47,309 bases of DNA, taken from NCBI GenBank assembly GCA_038884455.1, contig JAWABU010000010.1, positions 1 through 47,309 of the forward strand, in the 5' to 3' direction. Below the pieces are notes generated by a model. The model ran no database searches. It saw only the letters and a program-made list of their open reading frames with translations, and was not told the origin of the DNA. Position numbers and translations under genes: made by a program. The stretch is from Candidatus Thermoplasmatota archaeon. Lineage in GTDB: Archaea; Thermoplasmatota; E2; DHVEG-1. Below, one piece after another: positions 16,584 through 25,040 of this stretch. Each line of letters begins with the position of its first letter. Positions within the stretch are counted from its first letter, which is position 1.

Positions 16584-17906
16584 ATGCTGTTTGAAATAGC
16601 AATCGTGCTTATTGTTGCAAAATTATTTAGCTTGCTTTTTGAAAAGATCAAACAGCCTGGAGTTCTCGGAGAAATTATTGCAGGAATTATTCTTGGTCCA
16701 TGCCTCTTTGGAGCTCTAACAGGGGTAAGTGTTGAATTATTTGGAACTAAAATTTATACGTTTGGTTTGCAGATTACATCACCGGAGTTTAAAGAATTAG
16801 CATTTATCGGCATCATTTTTTTGTTGTTTATTGTTGGATTACAAACAGATACAAGAGAGTTAAAAAAGAACGGAAAAGCAGGGATATATATTGCTATTTT
16901 CAGTCTCTTAATCTCGTTTATTTTTGGATATATTGTTGGCATGGCGTTTACTCAAAATCTGCTCCAAAGTATTGCAATTGCTGTAATTTTTATAGCGACA
17001 TCAATTACTCTAACAATCCGTCTGTTTTCTGAGTTACAACTCCTCTCCTCACGAGTTGGATTCGCAGTTCACACCGCTGATATCCTCAATGATATTATTG
17101 TCATTTTCTTTTTATCATTATTAATGGGAGAAGGTAATTCTGTGGTATTCCTATTAAAAATTACAATATTTTTTGTAATAACATTATGTGCAGGATTCTT
17201 AATTATTCATTTTGCTGCAAAAAGAAATACATCCCGCCGTTCACCAATCCTAATTCTAACAGTCAGTCTTATTGTCTGCTTCTTGTTCGCTGCTTTTGCT
17301 GAAAACATGGGTATCGCGGGTATAATCGGTGCTTTTTTTGCAGGTTTGATTTTACGGAGAACACCGCAAGTAAGGATGATCATTGATCAGATTGAAATGA
17401 TTGGCCATACCTTTTTCACACCATTGTACTTTGTTTGGGTTGGTGCGAGTTTAAATTTTATCTATTTCTTTTATTATTTTGAAAAGGATTTGATGGTATG
17501 GTTGTTTATCAGCTCAATTGTCTTTTTTGGTTTGATAAGTAAATTTATTGGGAGTTATATTGGTGCTCGTTTTGCAGGTTTTAACAGAACAGATTCAAAA
17601 CTCGTCGGTATTGGTATGATGCCGCGTTTAGGAATTGTTCTGATATTAGTAACAACTGAAGTTGATCGTGGTTTTTTTGGAAGTCCCAGTGGTCCTCTCG
17701 CTCAGCAAATTTTGTTAGCAACTCTCCTTTTAATCATTGTAAGTACTTTTTTAACACCAGTTATTCTGAAAAGAAGTTTGATTCCGCATTATATTAGACA
17801 TATGAAGAAAAACATACAAAAGAAAAAAACCGTTGCTAGACCTTGTTGTCTTTCATTGCGGATTCGAAATATGAAGCGTATTCCTTTTTCAAAACAGAAT
17901 TTATAA
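16584..17906 (+). CDS. CPA2-family monovalent cation:proton antiporter (KefB/NapA-like), no RCK domain
   Basis: 440 aa with about 12 membrane segments. The N-terminal KQPGVLGEIIAGIILGP is the classic CPA2 first-repeat signature. The ion-binding helix reads HTADILNDIIVIFF, with Asn-Asp where electrogenic antiporters have Asp-Asp and KefC has Gln-Asp, which favours electroneutral Na+/H+ or K+/H+ exchange. The C-terminal tail (residues 410-440) is short and basic, and no RCK/TrkA domain follows. Start: GAGG at 16572-16575 lies 8 nt before the ATG. TrkH begins 27 bp after the stop, so the two probably form an operon for cation balance. The long divergent region upstream contains two hairpins and a small ORF that could control it. 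Confidence 0.88.
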   Translation: MLFEIAIVLIVAKLFSLLFEKIKQPGVLGEIIAGIILGPCLFGALTGVSVELFGTKIYTFGLQITSPEFKELAFIGIIFLLFIVGLQTDTRELKKNGKAGIYIAIFSLLISFIFGYIVGMAFTQNLLQSIAIAVIFIATSITLTIRLFSELQLLSSRVGFAVHTADILNDIIVIFFLSLLMGEGNSVVFLLKITIFFVITLCAGFLIIHFAAKRNTSRRSPILILTVSLIVCFLFAAFAENMGIAGIIGAFFAGLILRRTPQVRMIIDQIEMIGHTFFTPLYFVWVGASLNFIYFFYYFEKDLMVWLFISSIVFFGLISKFIGSYIGARFAGFNRTDSKLVGIGMMPRLGIVLILVTTEVDRGFFGSPSGPLAQQILLATLLLIIVSTFLTPVILKRSLIPHYIRHMKKNIQKKKTVARPCCLSLRIRNMKRIPFSKQNL

Positions 17907-17933
17907 AAAGAACATGTTTGATATCCATTACTA

Positions 17934-19343
17934 ATGAAGCAGCTGTTGGCAAATCTTGGTTTTTTAAATCAGATGGCTGGGATTTTTATTATTCTGCCGA
18001 TTCTTGTTTCTTTTATTTATAATGAATTAACTTCGACCATTGCATTATTTATCGCTGCGATTACTTTTCTTTCATTAGGTTTTCTGCTGAATGCGTTATG
18101 TGAACGAAAAGAGTTATCGTTTCAAGAATCATCAAGCCTTATCGTTCTTGCGTTTGTTTTTCTATCACTCATCGGATCGATACCATATATGTATGTAAAT
18201 ATATCAAGTGGAACTATTGCTCAAAATATTACTGATAGCATTTTTGAGTCAGCATCTGGTTTTACCACAACAGGTTTTTCAATTATTTCTGACCTATCGG
18301 CATTACCAAAATCACTTATTTTTTATCGGGCATTGACCCAATTTATTGGCGGTATTGGTATTGTTCTTATCTTGCTAGCCTTTTTTTATCCTGATGCAAA
18401 GCTTCATGATTTCGCTCGTAGTCTTGGTTTTACAAAGAATCAGAAAATTAAAAAAACATTTTTAGTCATTCTTATATTTTATATCTCCTATTGTTTAGTC
18501 ATGATTGGTCTGGGCGTTATTTTTGGGGTCCATGATCTCATAACTCTGATCTCATTTATCTTTTCTGCATTAAGTACCGGGGGTTTTGCACCGCTGAATG
18601 ATATCACCGAAGTTATAACCAACTCACCACTCTATGGAATTTTAATAGTAAGTATGTTTTTAGGAGCAGCTAATTTCTTAGTTGTTGCAGGTCTTTTTAA
18701 AAAACAAGTAAAAAAATTTTTTAAATCAGAAGTTAGTTTTTATTTACTGTTAATTATAAGCTGTATTATTATTACTTCATTGTTTTTCAAATTGTCATTG
18801 TCTGACTCAGCATTTCATATTATGAGTGTGATGACAACTACCGGTTTTAGTTATCTTTCTATTTCTAATTTTTCAGAGAGTTTCAAACTCTTTCTTGTTG
18901 TTCTCATGTTTATTGGCGGTACAAGTCTTTCTACTGCAGGGGGTATCAAAATTTTTAGAATCGTTCTCTTTTTTAAGGTTTTACGAAAAACAGTTGCAGA
19001 GAGTATCACAAAAAAAGATACTACGCTTATGGTATTCGGTAAAGAATATTCAAACAAGGATATTATACAGTCCCTTGTGATAATTCTATTAATGGGTGTC
19101 ACCGTTGTTTGCTCTGCGATTCTCGTTAGTGGGTATGGTTTTTCTGTCGTTGATTCATTGTTTGAAACAACTTCTGCTGTTGCAACAACTGGTTTGAGTG
19201 TTGGAATTGTTGGTCCTACTCTTGCTTCAGAGTTGAAATGGCTTTTTATTGTTCTTATGATTCTTGGTCGTGTTGAGATTTTTTCTTTTCTGATCATGTT
19301 GTCGAGGAAAAAAACTCAACTTCATACAAATGAGGCTAAATAA
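17934..19343 (+). CDS. trkH: TrkH/KtrB-type potassium uptake channel subunit
   Basis: 469 aa. Four membrane-pore-membrane repeats can be followed, with selectivity-filter sequences at about residues 107 (SASGFTTTGFS), 213 (STGGFA), 300 (TTTGFS) and 417 (ATTGLS). The filter glycine is present in all four, as required for potassium selectivity. It lies 27 bp after the CPA2 antiporter. No TrkA/KtrA (RCK) gene is present in the window, so the regulatory partner would have to be encoded elsewhere. The start ATG at 17934 has no clear ribosome site; transcription from the upstream operon is expected. TrkH and KtrB cannot be separated by eye, but TrkH is the more usual annotation in archaea. Confidence 0.9.
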   Translation: MKQLLANLGFLNQMAGIFIILPILVSFIYNELTSTIALFIAAITFLSLGFLLNALCERKELSFQESSSLIVLAFVFLSLIGSIPYMYVNISSGTIAQNITDSIFESASGFTTTGFSIISDLSALPKSLIFYRALTQFIGGIGIVLILLAFFYPDAKLHDFARSLGFTKNQKIKKTFLVILIFYISYCLVMIGLGVIFGVHDLITLISFIFSALSTGGFAPLNDITEVITNSPLYGILIVSMFLGAANFLVVAGLFKKQVKKFFKSEVSFYLLLIISCIIITSLFFKLSLSDSAFHIMSVMTTTGFSYLSISNFSESFKLFLVVLMFIGGTSLSTAGGIKIFRIVLFFKVLRKTVAESITKKDTTLMVFGKEYSNKDIIQSLVIILLMGVTVVCSAILVSGYGFSVVDSLFETTSAVATTGLSVGIVGPTLASELKWLFIVLMILGRVEIFSFLIMLSRKKTQLHTNEAK

Positions 19344-19376
19344 AAATTTTTAAAAGATATCTAGATATTTCTCGTC

Positions 19377-21620
19377 CTATTTTTCTTTAGTAAGTTGTGA
19401 TGTTAGAAGCGTTGGTAAGATACAGAGACTTGCTGCTAATGATAACAGTATTAATACAATAACAACAATACTAAATTGATGGAGAACAGGAATATTAACA
19501 AAAAAGGTTGAAAGAAGCGCGGAAATCGTGGTTGTTCCTGCACCAAGTAATGACAAACCTGTAGTTTCAAGTGTTGTTTGCACTGCCATTGATTTGCTCA
19601 AACCCTTTGAAAGTTCTTCTCGAACCCTGTTGACTGTTTGGATGCTATAATCAATCCCTGTACCAATCATAATCGATGCAATCGTGATGTTTACCACCGA
19701 AAGAGGTATATCAAGAATGACCAGTGCTGCCGGCTCCCAGGATAAAATAAAAAGAACGGGAAGAAGTGCAATAAATCCAAGTACAGATGAGTTATATGCG
19801 ATGATCAGCGCTGCTAAGACAAACAGGAGTGCGGTAAATAGTGATTGTATTTGCGATCCTGCAAGCTGCCGGTTTAGTTGGACGTTAACAACGTCTTGGC
19901 CAGTGATTGGTGAAACCTTTCCATTATAGGGTAGTGTTGTTTGTGCTGCTATCTGGTTGACTTCATCAACATATTTTTCAAGTTGTTCTACACTGAGTCC
20001 AACTGGAAATGTAACTAGAACTATTGTTTTTGAATAACGTTCATCAACAAATCCTTTTTTTGCTACTTTGTCAACAATAATTTCATACAGATTTGTGATA
20101 TTTGCAAGTTTTTCAATAATGATATTGCGATCAAGGATCTCGCTTATTTTTTTTATTTCGTCAGCTATCGAATAAGCTGTTGCACCCGTTTTTCTTATTT
20201 CATTTTCCATCTGGTATATTGCTTCAAGTGTTTGTGGATCTGTCAAGCCATCTGGATCCGTTTGGATAAGCAACGCATTAAAGTTTGTCCCCCCACCAAA
20301 ATTTCGAGAATATTCAAGAAGTTTTTCGACTTCAGGTATTCCTTTTGGTGCCATGTCAAAATAATTTACATCGGTGGTGACCTGAGGTAAAATTATTAAG
20401 GAAATTACAGCAAAGAAACAAGCAACGACAAAAAGACGTCTTCGATACTCTACGACAAACGAGGAGAACCGTTTCCATCGATAGCTTTTTTCCTGATGTT
20501 CAAACTTTAAGATAAGGCACAGACAAGGTACAAGAATGACTGATGAAACAAGGCAAAAGAGAATTCCGATCGCACAGGTAAATCCAAAGGTAACCATCGG
20601 TGGTATCGATGAGGTCATTAATGAACCGAAACCAATCATCGTGGTGAATGCACACATGAACACCGCTTTGCCGGTTTGGCTTAGAGTTCGTTCAACACGA
20701 TCAATTTTTTCTGTTATACGATGTTCCTCCGCGAATCTGTTTGCAAGATATATTGCATAATCAATTCCTAATCCTAGGAGTAAAGCGGCAACAGCGATTG
20801 ACAAAATCGTCAATTGGGGTTGAATCAAACCAAGGATACCAAAGGTTAGGAGAAGAGCATATGCTAGTGGAAGGAAACCAATAATTAAACCTTTCAATGT
20901 TCGGTGAAAAATAAAAAGGTTGATACTGACAAATAATGCTGCGAGAGGAAAAACAATTTGTAATGATTGGAGGGTTTGACGTCGCATTGCTTCCTGCATT
21001 GCAATTGTGCCGGTTATCGTCATATCTGAATATCGTGCTTCCCGTTGGATTACAGATTTTATATGGTTGAGAACCTGGGTATAATCTGCCCTGTCGGCAA
21101 GTTGGAATATAATGACCGTCACGTTGTAGGTATCAGTATAAAGGATTCCCTTTGTTTCTTGGAGCAATGGACGTGCCATATATCGAGAGATGAGGGTTGG
21201 GTCATCAGGAATTTCTTTCTTTCCAGTTCCTCCGAGATCCCCCGGTAGATTTGGTTTTGCATTTTCGTCTTTAATTAATGTAGTAATACTGTTTACCGAA
21301 AAAATTCCATCTTGCTCCCCGCGATCGAGATCGTATTTGTTAATTTTTGTAATAACGCGATCTATCTCTTTGAGGACAAATGGATCTCGTATATCATCTG
21401 CCTCTACATAGATAATGATCGTTGATCCAATTTGAAATTCGTCGTATATCTTTAAGAGAAGTTGTACAGTTGGATCGTTTTCTGGTAAAAAGGAGACGAG
21501 ATCTGATTGCATATAGACATTTTGAATATTATATCCTATAGCAATAACAATAATGGTATACACTAAGAGAACTGTTTTCGGCCGTTTAACGATGAGAGTT
21601 GCAAGTTTTCGTGCTATCAT
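19377..21620 (-). CDS. RND-superfamily exporter, MMPL/HAE3-like
   Basis: 747 aa with the RND plan in two halves: a first membrane segment after MIARKLATLIVKRPKTVLL, a large extracytoplasmic loop (about 40-200), five membrane segments (about 210-370), then a repeat of the same layout (membrane segment near 395, loop 415-570, segments 575-745). Each half has the conserved MMPL-type GxxxDY motif (LLGLGIDYAIYLANR and MIGTGIDYSIQTVNRVRE) with the proton-relay Asp. This is the archaeal HAE3/MMPL type that moves lipids or hydrophobic compounds; substrate unknown. The gene starts 2 bp after the stop of the winged-helix gene upstream, so the two are co-transcribed and the regulator very likely controls the pump. 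It is convergent with trkH. Confidence 0.9.
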   Translation of the reverse strand: MIARKLATLIVKRPKTVLLVYTIIVIAIGYNIQNVYMQSDLVSFLPENDPTVQLLLKIYDEFQIGSTIIIYVEADDIRDPFVLKEIDRVITKINKYDLDRGEQDGIFSVNSITTLIKDENAKPNLPGDLGGTGKKEIPDDPTLISRYMARPLLQETKGILYTDTYNVTVIIFQLADRADYTQVLNHIKSVIQREARYSDMTITGTIAMQEAMRRQTLQSLQIVFPLAALFVSINLFIFHRTLKGLIIGFLPLAYALLLTFGILGLIQPQLTILSIAVAALLLGLGIDYAIYLANRFAEEHRITEKIDRVERTLSQTGKAVFMCAFTTMIGFGSLMTSSIPPMVTFGFTCAIGILFCLVSSVILVPCLCLILKFEHQEKSYRWKRFSSFVVEYRRRLFVVACFFAVISLIILPQVTTDVNYFDMAPKGIPEVEKLLEYSRNFGGGTNFNALLIQTDPDGLTDPQTLEAIYQMENEIRKTGATAYSIADEIKKISEILDRNIIIEKLANITNLYEIIVDKVAKKGFVDERYSKTIVLVTFPVGLSVEQLEKYVDEVNQIAAQTTLPYNGKVSPITGQDVVNVQLNRQLAGSQIQSLFTALLFVLAALIIAYNSSVLGFIALLPVLFILSWEPAALVILDIPLSVVNITIASIMIGTGIDYSIQTVNRVREELSKGLSKSMAVQTTLETTGLSLLGAGTTTISALLSTFFVNIPVLHQFSIVVIVLILLSLAASLCILPTLLTSQLTKEK

Positions 21621-21622
21621 AT

Positions 21623-22015
21623 TTATTCAACTTTATTAGTTATAATTTGTATTTGGACGTAAGCTGATTTTTCTGCGCATCTATCAATGCGATATATTTT
21701 ATTTAATCGTTGTTCGAGTTCTTTAATTCGTCGTTGAAGCAGCCGTCGAGGCGGTATTGGCTGGTAAAAGTACGGATTTTTTCCGATTGAGTCGTTTTTA
21801 ATTTTTGTTCGGGTTATCATTTTTTTATTATACATTTTCGATAGTAATTCTCGGACAGTACTTGGATGAAGTTTAGTTCCTTTGATAATTTCCTCACTTA
21901 ATGCACCATTTTTTTTCAATAAAAAAATATAGATACGTGCTTCTGCTCTAGATTTTAATAACTCAAAGACTGCAAGTTCTGTAGTTTTATCGATAAGACT
22001 CTTTGACCGCAGCAT
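21623..22015 (-). CDS. Winged-helix transcription regulator (TrmB/MarR-like), upstream of the RND exporter
   Basis: 130 aa. Residues 15-75 form a winged helix: ELLKSRAEARIYIFLLKKNGALSEEII, then the recognition helix around TKLHPSTVRELLSKM. A helical region at about 90-110 (RRLLQRRIKELEQRLNKIY) could dimerise. It is the first gene of a two-gene minus-strand operon with the RND pump 2 bp downstream, a typical local-repressor arrangement. A TATA-like box lies at about 22038-22050, roughly 25-30 bp before the ATG, so the mRNA has almost no leader. The palindromes just upstream (22089-22138) are good candidates for its binding site. Confidence 0.8.
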   Translation of the reverse strand: MLRSKSLIDKTTELAVFELLKSRAEARIYIFLLKKNGALSEEIIKGTKLHPSTVRELLSKMYNKKMITRTKIKNDSIGKNPYFYQPIPPRRLLQRRIKELEQRLNKIYRIDRCAEKSAYVQIQIITNKVE

Positions 22016-22088
22016 CCCTGTGCACCAATTTATTTTGTTTTTTATATAAAAATATGTTGTTTTGCTTGTTTATATAATTTGCTATTAT

Positions 22089-22105
22089 ATCGTCTCGGAG
22101 ACGAT
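22089..22105. promoter_or_regulatory. Palindrome 1 (candidate operator)
   Basis: ATCGTCTCGGAGACGAT is a perfect inverted repeat, 8-bp arms around one base, in the divergent region between the winged-helix regulator and folP. Confidence 0.6.
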
Positions 22106-22119
22106 AAAATATTTTATCG
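22102..22119. promoter_or_regulatory. Palindrome 2 (candidate operator)
   Basis: CGATAAAATATTTTATCG is a perfect 18-bp palindrome that shares its left end with palindrome 1. A third half-copy, CGATAAAAAT, follows at 22129-22138. The element CGATAAAA therefore occurs three times within 37 bp. The site could also contain the TATA element of folP, so binding could repress folP, the regulator gene, or both. Confidence 0.6.
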
Positions 22120-22155
22120 GATTAAAAACGATAAAAATCATTTATTTTCCTTCAT

Positions 22156-23037
22156 ATGTTAGGACAAGTATCTATTAATAGAAAAAAGCATATACCTTCT
22201 TTAACAGCTATGCGCAATACGATTCAATGTGGATCATATATTCTTGATTTCAAAAAAACGGTACTTATGGGCATCATCAATGTAACTCCTGATTCTTTTT
22301 ATCATGCTACCAGAACACAATCAATTGAGGAGGCAGTAGCATATGCACAGAAAATGATACAGGAAGGAGCTGATATCATCGATGTCGGTGCCGAAAGTAC
22401 ACGACCTGGTTCTGACCCAATATCAGTTGACGAAGAATTATCTCGCATTATTCCCGTCGTTAAAAGACTTGTTGAAGAATGTTCTGTTCCCATTTCAGTT
22501 GACACGTATAAACCAAAAGTCGCTGAATCTTGCCTAAAAGTAGGTGCTCACATAATTAATGACATCACTGGATTGACAAATAGTGACATGAGAAAGGTTG
22601 TTGCTCAATATGACGTTCCAGTAGTTCTTATGCATATGCAGGGAACTCCGAAAAATATGCAGCAAAACCCAGTGTATACTGACGTTGTTGCTGAAATTAA
22701 ATTATTTTTTATGAAACAAATTGAAAAAGCGCAGAGTTCAGGAATACAGAAAATTATACTTGATCCCGGGATTGGTTTTGGAAAAACTGTTACTCATAAT
22801 CTTAATATTCTCAAAAGACTACAAGAATTTCAAGATCTTGGATTCCCTATTCTTGTTGGTCCTTCCCGTAAATCGTTTATTGGAACAATTACAGGTTTAC
22901 CCGTAGAACAACGGTTAGAAGGAACAATCGCAGCTGTTGTTATTGCATGTATGCATGGCGCTCATATTGTTCGGGTGCATGATATTGCAGCGTGTAAGCA
23001 TGCAGTTCAAATTGTTGATGCTCTACGAGGTGTATAA
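22156..23037 (+). CDS. folP: Dihydropteroate synthase (folP)
   Basis: 293 aa. It joins the pterin pyrophosphate (from HPPK) to p-aminobenzoate or a related aromatic acid. DHPS signatures are all present: MGIINVTPDSF, GADIIDVGAESTRPG, PISVDTYK, INDITG, VVLMHMQGTPKNMQ, ILDPGIGFGKT, VGPSRKSFIG and HIVRVHDI. The ATG at 22156 adds about 18 residues before the next ATG at 22210; the shorter start is possible, as neither has a clear ribosome site. folK starts 4 bp after the stop, so they are co-transcribed. Some archaea use DHPS-like proteins for tetrahydromethanopterin instead, but the adjacent folK favours a folate-type route. Confidence 0.95.
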   Translation: MLGQVSINRKKHIPSLTAMRNTIQCGSYILDFKKTVLMGIINVTPDSFYHATRTQSIEEAVAYAQKMIQEGADIIDVGAESTRPGSDPISVDEELSRIIPVVKRLVEECSVPISVDTYKPKVAESCLKVGAHIINDITGLTNSDMRKVVAQYDVPVVLMHMQGTPKNMQQNPVYTDVVAEIKLFFMKQIEKAQSSGIQKIILDPGIGFGKTVTHNLNILKRLQEFQDLGFPILVGPSRKSFIGTITGLPVEQRLEGTIAAVVIACMHGAHIVRVHDIAACKHAVQIVDALRGV

Positions 23038-23041
23038 GAGA

Positions 23042-23533
23042 ATGGTACAGGTTTATCTTGGACTCGGATCAAACATAGGTGATAAGGAAAAAAACATACA
23101 AAAAGCAATACGCTCCATAAGAGAACTCTACTCAATAACAAAGATTTCAAAACTGTATCATACCGAGCCGGTAGGATATAAACAGCAGGATTGGTTTCTA
23201 AATTGCGCAGTTGAGATTGAAACAGATGTACATCCAGAAATTATTTTGGCATCTCTCCAGATGATTGAGAAAAAAATCGGTCGAACAGAGACTCGAGTAA
23301 ATGGTCCTCGAACTATTGATATCGATCTATTATTCTACGGCGACAAAAGTATGAATCGGGTTAATCTTACGATTCCTCATCCTAGACTTCATGAGCGTCG
23401 TTTTGTTTTACAACCACTGCTTGATCTGAATCCTGGTTTTCGACATCCAATTCTAAAAAAGACGATTCGAGAGCTTTACGATAACTTATCCGCACCGGAA
23501 CAGGTTCAACTATACAAAGAGAGCTTTTTATAA
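23042..23533 (+). CDS. folK: 2-amino-4-hydroxy-6-hydroxymethyldihydropteridine pyrophosphokinase (folK)
   Basis: 163 aa from the ATG at 23042. An in-frame upstream start (22937) would overlap folP by 100 bp and is not supported; GAGGTG at the end of folP gives a ribosome site about 10 nt upstream. HPPK motifs are clear: VYLGLGSNIGDK, YHTEPVGYKQQDWFLNCAVEIET, NGPRTIDIDLLFYG and IPHPRLHERRFVLQPL. It transfers pyrophosphate from ATP to 6-hydroxymethyl-dihydropterin, and the product is the substrate of the DHPS next door. Folate-type HPPK is unusual in archaea, which often use the unrelated MptE enzyme instead. Confidence 0.95.
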   Translation: MVQVYLGLGSNIGDKEKNIQKAIRSIRELYSITKISKLYHTEPVGYKQQDWFLNCAVEIETDVHPEIILASLQMIEKKIGRTETRVNGPRTIDIDLLFYGDKSMNRVNLTIPHPRLHERRFVLQPLLDLNPGFRHPILKKTIRELYDNLSAPEQVQLYKESFL

Positions 23534-23538
23534 TACCA

Positions 23539-23548
23539 TTTTATATAG
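23539..23548 (+). promoter_or_regulatory. TATA-like box of the PTPS gene
   Basis: TTTTATATAG lies about 37 bp before the ATG at 23583. The PTPS gene may therefore have its own promoter as well as being read through from folP-folK. Confidence 0.4.
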
Positions 23549-23582
23549 GACGTATCAATGATTTCCTTGAGGTTTGTTTAGC

Positions 23583-23921
23583 ATGCGGCTTTGTCGAGAG
23601 TTTTATTTTGATGCAGCACATTTTATCCCAAATTATAAAGGGAAATGCGAACAACCCCATGGTCATACCTATAAATTAGAGGTGGTTCTTGAGGGTAATG
23701 TACAGCGAGACGGCATGGTTGTCGATTTCTGCATCGTGAAAAAGATTGTTGAATCTGAAATAATCGAAAAACTAGACCATCAAAACCTTAATGACATCAT
23801 CGATACTCCGACTGCTGAACGTATTGCCGAATGGATTTTTTCACGCCTAGAAAACAAACTTCCTGTGTATTCAATTAAACTTTGGGAAGGCAGTAGTAAA
23901 TGGGTAGAAAAAATACGATGA
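23583..23921 (+). CDS. 6-pyruvoyl-tetrahydropterin synthase / QueD family, Cys-Glu variant (PTPS-I/III-like)
   Basis: 112 aa from the ATG at 23583; GAGGT at 23569-23573 lies 9 nt upstream, which decides this start over an in-frame TTG at 23574. It has the zinc ligands His13 (DAAHF), His26 and His28 (HGH), and the catalytic DH pair in KLDHQNLND. The active-site motif reads GKCEQPHGHTY: Cys22 as in QueD and Glu23 at the PTPS-III position. PTPS paralogs with both residues are known to form 6-hydroxymethyl-dihydropterin from dihydroneopterin triphosphate, replacing FolB. Its position 50 bp after folK fits that role. It could also, or instead, act in queuosine/archaeosine synthesis as QueD. No folE or folB is in the window. 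Confidence 0.88.
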   Translation: MRLCREFYFDAAHFIPNYKGKCEQPHGHTYKLEVVLEGNVQRDGMVVDFCIVKKIVESEIIEKLDHQNLNDIIDTPTAERIAEWIFSRLENKLPVYSIKLWEGSSKWVEKIR

Positions 23922-23927
23922 GTTTTG

Positions 23928-24923
23928 CTATTCAATTAACTGTGAAATTTTGAGAATACTTTCAACCGCCTTAGTTTTGTAGGTTGCTGCGAGATTAAAA
24001 TAATAATCTGCATCTGTATATTCTTTTTTAAGCATAGCACCTGCTGCTTTGTAAATATAATAGGTATATTGCTTGAATGATTCAAGACAGGTTTGTACTT
24101 CTTGTTTGAGTTCTTGGTATGTTTCTGTGAGTTGAAATCGCTTGAGATCATCTAATGCTTCGTTGATTATTGTTTGTGTTTTTTCTGCTCGATTTTTCAA
24201 GAGATCGTAGGATCCTTCTAGATCACCGAGATCACGATTCTGCAATTGGATACGACCAATCGTATTGATAATCCACGGTACAAACGATGTTGGTGTAAAG
24301 GTATCGGTTGTTTCATGAACTGTGATGAGCAGCGTTGTTGATCGTTGTTGCCCTCCGCTATCAGTAACTGAGAAAATCACCGAGTAGGTCCCTGGTTTTT
24401 CAAACTGATGGATGGGATTTTGTTCTTGCGACGTGGTTCCATCATCGAAATTCCAAGAATAGGTAATTATTGATCCATCAGGATCTGTTCCACAGCCAGT
24501 GAAGGAAACAGTTAATGGTGCAGTTCCTTGTGTTTTATCTGCATGTGCTTGAACTACAGGAGGGATATTTTGTGGTGGTTGTACTATGATCTTTTCTTGA
24601 TATGAATAGGTTTTTCTTGTCGTATCGGTTATTGTTAAGGTAATGATGTATTCTCCTGGTGTTTCATATCGATGAACCGGATTTTGTTCACATGATGTTG
24701 CTCCATCGCCGAAATCCCAGTAGTAACGTGCTGGTTGGTACTTAGAAGGGGACAACGTACCAATACAGTAGATTAGACATGGTGCCTCTCCTGTTTTTGG
24801 CATTATTGTAATAACAATCTCAGGAGGGGTTGATGATACATTGTAAAAACATTGTGCAATACCAATAGAAGACAGCATAGTGATACATACGATGGTTAAT
24901 AGGTATATGCACTGTTTTTTCAT
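23928..24923 (-). CDS. Secreted protein with two PKD domains and a helical C-terminus
   Basis: 331 aa with a signal peptide (MKKQCIYLLTIVCITMLSSIGIA). Residues 35-115 and 118-202 are PKD domains: each has the WDFGDG/WNFDDG core (YYWDFGDGATS and YSWNFDDGTTS) and the closing GEYIITLTITD / GTYSVIFSVTD strand. The last 110 residues are largely helical (ELKQEVQTCLESFKQYTYYIYKAAG) and resemble a coiled or spacer region. It is convergent with the PTPS gene, ends only 6 bp apart. Likely a cell-surface adhesion or spacer protein; no enzyme motif is seen. Confidence 0.8.
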   Translation of the reverse strand: MKKQCIYLLTIVCITMLSSIGIAQCFYNVSSTPPEIVITIMPKTGEAPCLIYCIGTLSPSKYQPARYYWDFGDGATSCEQNPVHRYETPGEYIITLTITDTTRKTYSYQEKIIVQPPQNIPPVVQAHADKTQGTAPLTVSFTGCGTDPDGSIITYSWNFDDGTTSQEQNPIHQFEKPGTYSVIFSVTDSGGQQRSTTLLITVHETTDTFTPTSFVPWIINTIGRIQLQNRDLGDLEGSYDLLKNRAEKTQTIINEALDDLKRFQLTETYQELKQEVQTCLESFKQYTYYIYKAAGAMLKKEYTDADYYFNLAATYKTKAVESILKISQLIE

Positions 24924-25040
24924 TATATTCTTTTTTATTTGATCAGATATTTAAACAATGTTGTACATCTCTTACCTGTTGGATTATAGCGTCTTTCGAA
25001 GGGAAGAACTTATAATAGATAGGACATATTAACGTTTCTT

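Noticed and set aside
22937-23041. An upstream in-frame start for folK
   Set aside because: It would overlap folP by 100 bp and add 35 residues not found in HPPK; the ATG at 23042 has GAGGTG upstream and matches the family opening.
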